From Dermatemys mawii (Eukaryota > Chordata > Testudines > Dermatemydidae), in the NCBI GenBank assembly GCA_007922305.1, contig ML677328.1, positions 8,480,620-8,544,619 on the forward strand: DNA of 64,000 nt, read 5' to 3'. A program made the translations under genes and the position numbers. Below, in pieces: positions 13,655 through 24,100 of the stretch. Below the pieces are notes generated by a model that ran no database searches, was not told the origin of the DNA, and was given only the letters and a program-made list of their open reading frames with translations. Numbering within the stretch: the stretch's first letter is position 1; each line of letters opens with the position of its first letter.

Positions 13655-14170
13655 TCTACATCATGCTGGTTAGACCTCAGCTGAAGTACTGTGCCCAATT
13701 TTGTATAGAAAGGATGTAGAGAAACTGGAAAAGATGCAGAGATGAGTGACAAGATGATCAAAGGGATGGAATGCAAGCCTTCCAGCAAAGGCTGAAGGAA
13801 GTGGGTGTGTTTAGTTTGGAAAAGAGGAGATTAAAGGGAGATATGATAGCAGACTTCAGATACTTGAAAGACTGCCACAGAAAAGATGGGGAAAAGTTGT
13901 TTTTTTGCCATAGAAGGCAGGACAAAAGGCAATGGGTTCAAATGACAGCACAGCAGATTTAGATTAAAACTGAGGAAAAACTTCCCAACAGTAAGAGCCC
14001 TAGGACAATAGAACAGATGTCCTCAGGAGGTTTGGAAGCTTCTCTGGAGGTTTTCTAAAGGAGGCTGGATTGCCATTTGTCTTGGATGATCTAGACATAA
14101 CCAATCCCATATCTTGGAAGGAGGTTAGACTAGGTGATCCTTGTGGTCCCTTCTAAGCCTATATTCTATG
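13655..14170 (+). mobile_element. CR1 LINE, 5'-truncated, ORF2 C-terminus and 3' end
   Basis: The plus-strand translation gives the C-terminal part of CR1 ORF2. A 'LVRPQLKYCAQF' segment near 13665 is followed by 'VFSLEKRRLKGDM' at about 13807-13845 and 'YLKD...KDGEKLF' after it. This is the conserved end of the LINE reverse-transcriptase polyprotein. Stops and frameshifts break it, for example soon after 'CIERM' near 13710. The 3' tail ends with 'cctatattctatg', the single-unit form of the CR1 3' microsatellite. It is an old, dead copy. Confidence 0.85.
13771..13962 (+). pseudogene. CR1 ORF2 C-terminal remnant
   Basis: A 63-codon open stretch contains SLEKRRLKGDMIADFRYLKD, typical of the CR1 ORF2 tail, where the common form reads LEKRRLRGDLIAAFQYLKG. 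In the intact protein this follows the reverse-transcriptase thumb. Only this part of ORF2 remains open, so it is non-functional. Confidence 0.75.
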
Positions 14171-15675
14171 TCTGTACAGCACTCAGCACGTTTTAGGCCC
14201 TATTGTAATAATGCTGATAATAAAAGTACCTGGAATCATTCTAGCCACCAGGTTGAACTATCTTCTGGGAAAAGAGGAAATCCAAGCAGATGCTTTGAAA
14301 GCTTAACATTTGCTAGTTAGCAATAAAGTTAACAGAATGTGAGCCTTCGTGACAACCGCAGTTTGTAAGTGCTTCAAAAGTAAACACCTCAGCTTCATCT
14401 CAGCATTTCTCTATCAGTGCTGGAAAACACTAAGGAAACATAAATGTGCCTTCTATTAACATTATCCCTTAATTACATAAATGCATTTTACAGTGTTGGC
14501 ATTGTGTTATACTGCAAGAGGCTTCTAGCCTGTCCCAGAGTCAGACTGCCTGTTACAGTTCAAACTTAGAGCTGGACAGGACTATTTCCTGTCCATCCAT
14601 CCCCTTTTGCCTAAATACAGAACGGGAAAAAGTATTTAGTTAGGCACATCATCTCAGTGGACTACTCTGGGAACTGTAGTCTGTAGTGCAAGGCACAGGA
14701 GGATCAGGAGGTCATGAATCCCCACAGGACATCTGCTGTGTTATAGTCATGTTTTCTTTCTACTTCTGTCCACAAGTTTGTCTGCGACAGGGTGGATTTC
14801 CAGTTGGAGATGTATTTTTACAGCATTTTCCCAGTTTGGTTTTCTTGGAAGATGTTTCCTCTGTTCTGTTTATAACTTCTCTGTTACTTATTTATAAGGC
14901 CTCCTATGCAAGCATTTTACTAATGCACAAGACTGTAATGTAATGGGACTGTCTAAGCCCATTTCATCAGAATAAATTGGATCAGCTCAAGGCAGTTTTA
15001 CAAGTTAAAGAAAATATTACGGCATGTCTTACCAGTGTGCAACACTCTGCTTTGACCTCTCCAAAAGACATTTTAGTCTGGAGGTTTATGTAATATTAAG
15101 AGGCAGAATATGCTTTGATCCAAATGTTTGCTAAATGAAAAACAGAGCGCTTGAATAAGACACCAAGTGTTAATCCCCTACTTAATACATGTGTATGCAT
15201 ACTAGAAATCAACACACTTGCAGAAGTTTAATACTTTTGTTTATACCAGTCATTGACTTCATGAGATTACTCTTGGGGTTGTAAACTCCAGGTAGGGAAT
15301 TAATTCTTCAGTTTTGCTGAGCCTCTGACCATATCTGAGTTGAAACGGCTCATTAATCACTATGGCCCCAATCCTGCCAACATTGAAGTGTGTACTTAAC
15401 ACTTTTCATGTGAGTAAAATTAAGCACATGCATAAGTACTTGCGGAATCCATGCCCTAGCAGTAGAAAGGTGGTGGGAAAATGTATCTTGAATAATTTGT
15501 CCCCAACTTTAGCACAGATGACCTCTCCAGAAATTGAAATCTATAGATCTTAGTCTTCTCGGATACTTTGCTACTTATGGATCTCCTAGTTGTAGACATG
15601 GCTAGGAAGTCTTTTTAGAATCCATCCACTCACTCTCTCTCTCTCTCTCCACACACATTTATATTAAGGCACCTC
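14171..15675. other. Mostly unassigned DNA with a MIR-like scrap and an old repeat phrase
   Basis: Positions 14176-14220 ('gtacagcactcagcacgtt', 'aataatgctgataataa') resemble the tail end of sauropsid MIR elements. Positions 15364-15450 carry the 'ccccaatcctgcc ... cattgaag ... gcacatgcataagta' wording of an old palindromic family. A (CT)n tract of about nine units lies near 15632-15649. No gene is seen. Confidence 0.45.
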
Positions 15676-15748
15676 GGGTGAAAATCTGGGTCACACTGAA
15701 GTCAGTGGTAAAACCTGCATTGACTTCAATGTGGCCAGGATTTCACCC
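15676..15748. repeat. Old palindromic (inverted-repeat) interspersed element
   Basis: The block starts GGGTGAAAATCTGGGTCACA and ends CCAGGATTTCACCC. Read outward, the two ends are near-identical, and the inner parts 'actgaagtcagtgg' and 'attgacttcaatgt' pair as well, giving arms of about 32 bases with several mismatches. I recall this 'GGGTGAAATCCTGGCC' palindromic family from birds, turtles and crocodilians. It is probably a non-autonomous DNA transposon. No target duplication is clear. Confidence 0.65.
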
Positions 15749-18270
15749 CTAGAGTCCTAGGGAAACAATTAATAAATTGAAATCACTAAGTAATATTAAA
15801 GGAAACCTACAGTACTGTCTGTGAAAGCATGGAAGTGTGGGGAGAAACAGCGTCACTATCAGTGCAAACTTCAGTGGTCAATTAAACTGAACTGTCTCAA
15901 CAGATTTGGTCAGATTTGTATAGGGATTTCAGTTCAGGTTTGTTTAGCTAATTAAGACAGACGATAAATCCAATATATTTGGGGGTATAGTGAAAGGATA
16001 TGTAAAGTATGTATTTTTTTTAAAAAAAACAAAATCCTAGCAAAAAGTTTCCAAGTCATAACCCTACTCCTAAATACTAGTTCCACGGGAGATTCAGATG
16101 GATTAAAAACTGATTCAACTGTAAATCAGCTCAATTCTGTTTTACTCTCATCTCATATACTGTGTCTTGAAGCATCCTTTAATACTGTTTAGCTTTAATA
16201 ATACATTAAAAACTAAAGTGGACTTGAACTGCAAGACTTCCTAAATATATACGTTCCAATAGTCACCAAAAACAAAGTTATATGCCCTTTCCCAAGAGGT
16301 CAAATTAAACACTGTTCAGATGGATGAGTGGTGGGAGGATTTTTATCTTTACCTGATGAACATTTAGTTACCAAGTGGAAATGAATTTATGAACTCTTTA
16401 GAAAACATATGACTCTGTCAGCTTTATTAGTGCACACATTAAGAAAACAGTTTGGAAAAACAGAGAGGGTCCAAAACCCATATTGATAAATGAGACAACT
16501 TCCTATTGAACACAAGGGGCTTTGAATCAGGCTTACAGATGCTGATGAGTCACAGCAGTTTATTACCAAGAGAGACTTATTTTATAGAAGTAGAATGTGT
16601 AAGCTCATACTTCCAAAGCCTACAACTAAGAGGAGGAATAAACAGTGAAATCAATACAAATGGAGTATATTTCCATCAAATTCTATGTTTCCTAATAGTT
16701 TGCTTCCTCTCCACAAAACCTAAACATTTGTTTGGTCATTTCAGATGATACTGGATTTTCACATAATCTAACTACACTATCTCAGAGTAAATCTTCTTTT
16801 TAAACCAAGAGCTGAAGTATAACATGACTGTTCACAGAGAGAGAGAATGAAACGGCTAATTGAGATTATAACAGAAACTAGCTATCATCCAGGAACTCTA
16901 CTGACTGAACTACTGAATTAATTGATTGGCCTGAACTCCCACTGGAATGTGGTACAAGACCATATCAACCAATTATGTTGGCTATCTACCTTAGATTTTT
17001 CAACTGTGCCTATTACTTTATCACTGATAATGGACTAGACATTCAAACTGAAGGTAGGTTCATATTTTCCACTAACTTACCCCTCACAAATGCTGCTATT
17101 TGTCATTTTGCTTCTCCCCTTTGCTTTCATGCCTCCCCCAAATTGGGAGGAGGTGTTTGATGGGGGGATGGTGTGTGAGTGACAAGCACATTTTGACATG
17201 GTTGGCAAAATTCCATAACTCATAATGAACAATGAATTCATTTTAAATGAGCCTGTTTCATAATGAACAGTTACAGGCCTACCTGTATTTTCAGGTTTTA
17301 TTAACATGTAGATTTCAGTTAGCTTGTGACCACTGCTGAGGTTCATAATTGGTAGCTCTCAGTTGCAGAAGGAACATACCAATATATTTTTTCTAAGCAA
17401 CAATTTGCTCTCTCTTTACAAACTGTCGGATAACACCCCCCTCATCCACAAATTATCTCCCTCCCTCTCCCCACACATACACCACAATCCCTTTTAAATT
17501 GTGTCAGTTCAGCATCTGGCTGGAAGTAGGATGCAATAAATACTTTGGGCTGCTAGTGGCCAATGTGGTTACAAATGTGTTTTCAAATGCCCACTGACAA
17601 CATGGTAAATGTCTGAACTGTGCTGGTTGCCTCTGTTATCGAACATGAAGGTTATAAATAGCACGGCAGGAAAAATAATGTAAAGGGAAACTGTCAATTC
17701 TAAATGGCTTTCCTTTTATAAATTAAACTATGTATGAACTGAGAGATCAGTACCTGTTTTGTCAACAACAGTGTTTTCTGGCTCTCGAGGGGAGTTGAAG
17801 GGGAGTACAGGCTTTTTAATCCCTTGTTCTGCAACAGATCAATGTTGCTCTTCTACACATTATACAAGTAACTCGGCTACATATGATGTATTGTGCCTTC
17901 CAGAGAACAGCATGTCTGAGAAAAGTTTAAAACAAAACAAAACTCCAAATATATAGCTTAATCAAATGGATAGACCAAAACAGGAAAGGAAACACTCTAC
18001 AAAGAACAACGAAATGCAACAACAATGAGATATAATGGGCTCAAACTAGAACCTTGAATTCAAACTTTCTAAAGGAAAGAGGAGGGATTTTGAATACTAA
18101 ACCCATTTCCAAACTCATTCTAAAGGGTCCTAATTGTCGGTTAACATTTGGGATGTAGTCAAGTCTCATTTAATATCTGCGTTGTCAATTCTAAACCCAA
18201 ACCCTAGTTCTGATTTGTCCTGAACCCCAAACTCTAGCTAGTGACTTGCAGTCTTATGAAGAACACCAAA
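15749..18270. other. Unassigned A+T-rich non-coding DNA
   Basis: No gene, RNA or recognisable repeat was found in this 2.5 kb. Open frames stay under 90 codons and have no family motifs. Confidence 0.5.
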
Positions 18271-18392
18271 GGTCAAATCCTGAGGACTTTAATCCACTTT
18301 TACTAAGTCAACCATGGGTAGGAGAGCAAAATGCTGAGGTTCTTACTTAGGCAAACTTCTAATGAAGTCATTTGGGATTCAGGATTTGGCCC
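18271..18392. repeat. Old terminal-inverted-repeat element
   Basis: The ends GGTCAAATCCTGA (left) and TCAGGATTTGGCCC (right) are inverted copies of each other, 122 bp apart. The interior is diverged. The wording matches the palindromic 'GGGCCAAATCCTGA' class of sauropsid repeats. It is assigned on end symmetry alone. Confidence 0.5.
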
Positions 18393-19312
18393 TCCAAGTG
18401 AAAACTAAATTCTAATACAGTTATCAGCTCTAGCAAATAATAACTGAAACTGTGACTATTTCCAGATTGACTTAATATTTTATCCATCCTGCATCACACA
18501 GTGCATGGAAATAAAATGCATGTGACTCATTTTATTTCCCAAGTTGTGATGCACAGAAAAACATTTTGGCCCATAATGAAACAAATCAGATAGTCTGGTA
18601 TCAGTCAAAGTATGGAATTATCAAGCTGATGATATCCTGCCTCCTCAATGAAGTCAGAAAAATGTATTGCCTGCCGATAGTCAAAGAAAGTAGTGAATTT
18701 AAGTAACAAACCAAAGAAGTCAAAGGCCTCTGCTAAGTTCCATCGTCATGTAATGAGTGCGCGATGACAAGTCTTAACAGAAGAACATAATTTGTTCTCC
18801 GACGCATGTTTAGTCTAGAAAGTGCTCCTCCCTATCTCACCATTCTGTCTGTCTCATGCCTGACTGATGGTATATCCTACAGTTAAAAGTAACACAGAAA
18901 TTAAATACTTGGAATGTATACTGAGAGGCTAATTTGTATTATCAGCATACATAATGGCCTAGATAGCCCGCAGCAAGAGGCGGTGTTATTCCACTGCACA
19001 TGGGTAAGAGGTTATGACTAGTATAGTCATAGTCTCCCTACTGCTCTGGGAGAAGAGCAAACTGTGAAAGGTCTATCTATATCTATCACAGCATATGTTC
19101 CCCAGTGCACTGGTCTGACTATGCCACCACACATGTTGAGCACGGGAGGTATGGAGTCAGTGCTCTGCTCATTCCTTTTTCCATCCTGCCCACCTACTTG
19201 AGAGGGTACATAGTGTCTCTGCAGAGCCTGCTTCCCCATCCCCAGGTGCAGGAAGTCTTAAAATATAATTTTAAAATGTTATTTAACATTTTAAATAATG
19301 ACTAGGAAGAAA
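18393..19312. other. Unassigned non-coding DNA
   Basis: No gene or repeat was recognised. The boundary with the following CR1 copy is approximate, because the LINE is heavily diverged at its 5' side. Confidence 0.45.
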
Positions 19313-20224
19313 ACATGAAATCAGCCATGATGAAGTTTGCAGGACACTCAAAAAATGAGGGAGCAATAAATAACGAAGAGGACAGATCACTGATTCATAG
19401 CAATCTGGATCACATGGTTAAGGTGGGCGCAAGCAAAGAATATGTGTTTTAGAACAGCCAGATGTAAACGTACACCTCTAGGAACAAAGAATGTAAGCAA
19501 CACTTACAGGATAGGGGATTCTATCCTGGGGAGCAGTGCCTCTGAAAAGATTAGTGGGGCATGCTGGATAATCAGATGAACATGAGCTCCCAGTGTGACA
19601 CTATGGCCAAGAAGGCCAACAGAACCCTGGGAAGCATAAACAGGGAAATCACAACCAGGAGCCGAGAGAGGTTAGTTTACCTCTGTTATGGCACTGGTGC
19701 AACCACTGCTGGAATGCTGCATTCACTTCTGGGGTCCAAAATGGAAGAAGAATGTTGGTAAGCTTGAGAGGGTTCAGAGAAGAGCCATGAGAATGACTAC
19801 AGGATTAGGAAACCTGTCTTATACAGATAGACTCAAGGAGCTTAATTCATGTAGCTTGACAAAGTGAAGTTAAAGGGATGACTGTAGTATAATCTATAAG
19901 TATCTACATATTTAAAAAAATATTTAATAATAGGCTCTTCAATCTAGCACAAAGATAATCACATGGACCAATGACTGAAAGTTGAAACTAGACACATTCA
20001 AAATGGCAATAAGGGGTACATTTTTAATAGGAAGGGTAATTAACCATTGGAACATTTTACCAAGTTTTGCAGTGGATTCTCCATCACTGGCAATTTTTAA
20101 ATTAAGACTTGATGGTTTTCGAAAAGATCTGCTCTAGGACTTATTTTGGGGAAATTCTGTGGCCTGTTAGGATATCAGATTATATGACCACAAAAGATCC
20201 TTCTGGCCTTGGAATCTATGAATA
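19313..20224 (+). mobile_element. CR1 LINE, 5'-truncated, from the RT palm to the 3' end
   Basis: This is the longest CR1 copy in the window, about 0.9 kb and heavily mutated. On the plus strand it can be followed from the reverse-transcriptase active-site neighbourhood (KFAGH at 19333-19347, where the family has FADD) through 'NEEDRSLIH', then 'QMNMSSQCDTMAKKANRTLG' at 19573-19632 and 'REITTRSRERLV', to the tail 'ccttctggccttggaatctatgaata'. Stops and frame changes interrupt it, so it is inactive. The catalytic aspartates of FADD are replaced by Gly-His. The protein would be the endonuclease/reverse transcriptase that drives LINE copying. Confidence 0.85.
19561..19761 (+). pseudogene. CR1 ORF2 fragment (RT thumb/connection region)
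   Basis: A 66-codon open piece reads MNMSSQCDTMAKKANRTLGS followed by INREITTRSRERLVYLCYGT. The expected CR1 text is close to LNMSQQCDAVAKKANRTLGC and INREITSRSREVLVPLYSAL. It lies downstream of the mutated FADD motif, in the order expected for ORF2. Confidence 0.75.
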
Positions 20225-20464
20225 TAGCCTTACTCCAACCTTGCTCATATATAGATACACAAGACTTGCTATGATCTAGCCCAATAATATATTGCAGTTG
20301 TACAGAGCTAGGTTCTGGTTACCTTACTCATACAGCAGTACCATATTTTGTATAGTACCATACAGTATGGAGTAGTACCTTATTCTGTGAGCTGTCCCAT
20401 TAAAATCAACACAAATGGCTGTTCATAGCATATCTAAGTATAGAAGGATCTGGTCCACAGTTCT
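20225..20464. other. Unassigned short stretch
   Basis: Nothing was recognised beyond locally repeated words (cagtaccatat, agtaccatacagtatgg, agtaccttat) near 20337-20383. Confidence 0.4.
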
Positions 20465-20550
20465 CTGCACTTTAATATTGTGGGCATTATTCCCACTTCA
20501 CAGGGAGGAAAACAAACACCAAAGACACGCACAGCAATTATTCCAGGTTA
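20465..20550 (-). repeat. MIR-type SINE fragment (weak)
   Basis: The words 'cattattcccacttcacag' and 'aggaaaacaaacaccaaagacacgcacagc' (outline) follow the reverse complement of MIR, roughly 'tattatccccattttacagatgaggaaactgaggcac'. The copy is strongly diverged and short. Confidence 0.4.
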
Positions 20551-20952
20551 AATTTCTGTATTATTATATGTGTTCAGTATGAGGGCCCAGTTATACTGAC
20601 AAAAACAGGTGATAGAAATGTTTCTTCAACTTTTAGGGCGATAAATACTGTTGGTTCTTTTGAAAGGAGAAAAGGGAAAAGTACCTTAATTTCCAAACTG
20701 AAAATTGCTGTCCTTGATAGAGACACAGGGTAACTTTGCATGGTCCCAGGATGATCAATCATCTGGTAATAGGGGGAGATAGATTTACAAAACTAGATTT
20801 TTTTCTGATTTCATTTCTTTTGTGACAGAGAGCCAACAACATTAACAACAAAAGGCATCTCCTCAAATCACCTGCAAAATCATTTCCTTAGATGATTGTC
20901 TGGAATTATATGCTCTCTTACAGTTTTATAATAAAATATAGTATACAGTGCA

Positions 20953-21162
20953 GCTGCTACTTTCCCTGGAGCTGCCTGTGACTGAGTCCCCAGCTTTGAT
21001 GTCAGGAGAGAGGGAGTTTAATGGCCCTGTTCCCTAAGTGACTGTCACTTCCCTGCCTCCATCCTTTCCCACACTGAGACTCCTGTGACACAGCCCCCAG
21101 CACTGATATCAGGAGAGCTTGTAGGCCCTGCTCTGTGAGCTGCTGCTTCCCCTGGAGCAATC
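20953..21162. repeat. Imperfect tandem duplication, two units of about 105 bp
   Basis: Two adjacent units share the order 'ccctggag', 'ctgtgac..ag.cccccagc', 'ttgat.tcaggagag' and 'ggccctg.tc'. Unit one has 'gagtccccagctttgatgtc' and unit two has 'acagcccccagcactgatatc'. The pair is G+C-richer than its flanks. No family name is assigned. Confidence 0.5.
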
Positions 21163-24100
21163 TTTTAGGGCTGGTTCAGTCAATGCTGCCAAACGTGCAG
21201 CTGGAATGTTCCCAGGGTCACAGGATTTACCCCACAAGGGATATGCTGAAATGTTAGTGTAATGCTGCCTGTTCATGCTGCAAAACTCTGAGGTGTGAGG
21301 TATAAAACCTGCTGACTGAATGCTCAGAGCTGATAGTATTGTGAACTTCCTGAGGAACTTGGATGTCTCCTCCTTTATAGCTCTACATCACAGCTAGGAA
21401 TTATTATATTTATATATTGTAGTCTCGCTGAGGTAGATTACAGGATCTCCCCCCCCCCCCCAACTCCACATCTTTTTAACAGGAAATCTTCATCCACTAG
21501 TCTTCCAATACATCCCTCAATAATCAATTCTGAGAACATTTCATCCACCCAAGCTAGTAGGAACAGTTGGAGCAGGTGGGTGAGTGGGAGAAAAAAAAGA
21601 CAACAATGAATCTTAGTTATTGTGCAGTAGAAGGCCCAGTTAAGCAACCTGTGGAGAGGCTCCAGCTTTGCATGAAACAGCTTGGTTACCTTTGATAAAA
21701 CACCCACCAATAACATCAGATGGGATTTGAATTTAAATACTGTAGCATTATTTATCCCTTTAGGTTCTTGGAAGATGAAGCTCATAGTTCTGGATGATGG
21801 GGGTGGAGAAGAGCAAATCATTAGTGTACTGCTACTACAATGGTGATCAACAAGCAGAAAATATTTACCCACGCTGAGGTTTGAGATGCTACACCTTCAC
21901 CAAGCCAATAGATTAGAAAGAAATGTAGTCAAATAAAAAAAACAGCTGTAGGTCACATAAGAGCCATTCAGCTTTAGAAAGTGGAATGTTTTGGGGGTCT
22001 CCCAAAGAGAACAGAGAGAATTTTTGTTAGAAAATTTGGCTATTTGCTATTCGATCCCCTGTTGAATTTTGAGCACAAGTTTGACATTCTCTTAGAACAG
22101 AGAAAACTACCGTAGTAGTATAGAGCAACTGAACATATTTTTGTACTCTGATCACTTCTTTTCCTAATGTGAAAGATAATGGGTCTTAAACTTGATTTAT
22201 AATAAACAAAAGAGTTGCAAATCTATTTTTTGAGGGGTGGCCACCCTTAGAACAGTGTTTGCTCTAGAAAGAGGATGTTCTATTTAACTTGACCCTGCTT
22301 CCTCAAGCAGAACTAAATTCATTGCTAAATTTATTGCTGTCACAAAGATGGCAAAAATTTGAGGGCCCTCTACCCCATGTCTTTAAATTGTCCTTTATTT
22401 CTGTAATTCTGTTTTTGATAATTAAAATATATAATTTTACACATTAACACCACAGAATATATACTCAAGTTTTATAGAAGGCCTGCAGAAAATTCCATTT
22501 ATATTGGAAAAGCTCCAGTACAACACAGTTCCTACCTTATTCCTAAAGTCTTTATTTAAAAGTACTAAGTTTATGAACATGCAGTAGTCTACTTTTTCAG
22601 TTCCTCCATGCATTCCACATTCATTCATTTCAAGGAGCTTACTGATTTTTTTTAAGAATGTCCAAAAATGAACTGAAAATTGTTGCATATTTCCTCTTAA
22701 CTGTATAAAAGAAGGCAAATTGAAGTACAATAGATTTTACCTATACTAGTACAATTTTGATTATTTTTCTATTGGTACACACAAATTACTCTACACTGAA
22801 GCCAGCTATTGGATTTTATGCTAACTAAAAATTCTACAATCAATGACAATGTTATAGCTATATTTTTCCTTTTAAAAAAATCTTGTCTTTCAGTTAGGAC
22901 TATTTGGATACCACCACATTTTGCAAGGTTGGTCCTTTGTGTTGCAAAATCAAGCCTAGTTGCTGCAGTAAACTTTTCAATAGAAATTATTTTCAATGGT
23001 ATTTAGGCCTGATCCTGTGAGGAACCAAACATCTCCTGTGAGATACAGACTACCCTTAACTCACGTTTAAATCAATGGGTGCTGAGTATGCTCAGTCCCA
23101 AAAAGGAGACAGCACCTTGCAGTATTAAGTCCACACTGCTCTTTAGTTTGCTACACTGCAAAATTTGTCTGCTTAGTATTTTCAGTAATATCCCAATTTC
23201 TCTGAATGGATGTGGAAAATGACAGTGTTATCTGTGTTGACTTTTTTATGCGCATCACCTCATAACTCACCTCAGTTTATTTACTTGATATTTTCCTGCC
23301 TCACGGTTCCTTGAGGGAAAAATGGTGAAGCTATTAATGGGGGAATACCCACCCACTTTGCTACAACTAGGCTAGCAAGGTTTATTCTTCCCAGGCCTAA
23401 GCCTGGGTTCAAAGGGAAAATTATGCCATTAAAGTTTTGGATGAGCGAGGAAAGGGGCTGGAACAGGCAGCAGAACCTGGAGAAGAGTCTCAGATAGTGG
23501 CACAGAGGATGCTGTAGGGGCTGTCTGACACTACCAGACCAGAAGCAGGGGGTCTGCGCTGAGAGGAACTTACCCTACACTTATAAGGAAAAAAATAAAA
23601 TTTAGGCAATTCAAATATTAATGAATAATAATGAAAAATGAAATTAAAAATTGTAACTTTTTTATGTTAGGTCATTTAACATGCCTGGGCCTTTACTGAA
23701 CTTTACGGTATATTATTTTAAATCTTTTGTTTATTTCTTAAATGTTCAAATGGCAAACACCTTTGTGAAATGCATACTTTTATAAATATGTTAACTAAAT
23801 GGAAGGCTCCTAATATTGCTATGTAAATGGTAAACATATTTAAATATAATTCAATATATTGCTATTTAAATGGTAAAAATGGTTTATAGACCAACCTGAA
23901 AACTGATTACAAATACAAGAAGCCATATGATTATAGACTATTTATAGTAATGGGGAATTAACTAGTAAGACATTTGGCATGCTTAAACAACTCCTTCACC
24001 CAAAGAACCATGTCTCCAAAAATTATTATAAAAAATCCACAACTTACTCCTTTCCTTCCTAACTATTTTAAAACACTAAGAATTATTGACTTTTACAAAG

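Noticed and set aside
21438..21872. 144-codon minus-strand open frame
   Set aside because: It ends in a poly-C tract and is Leu/Ser/Phe-rich with no motif.
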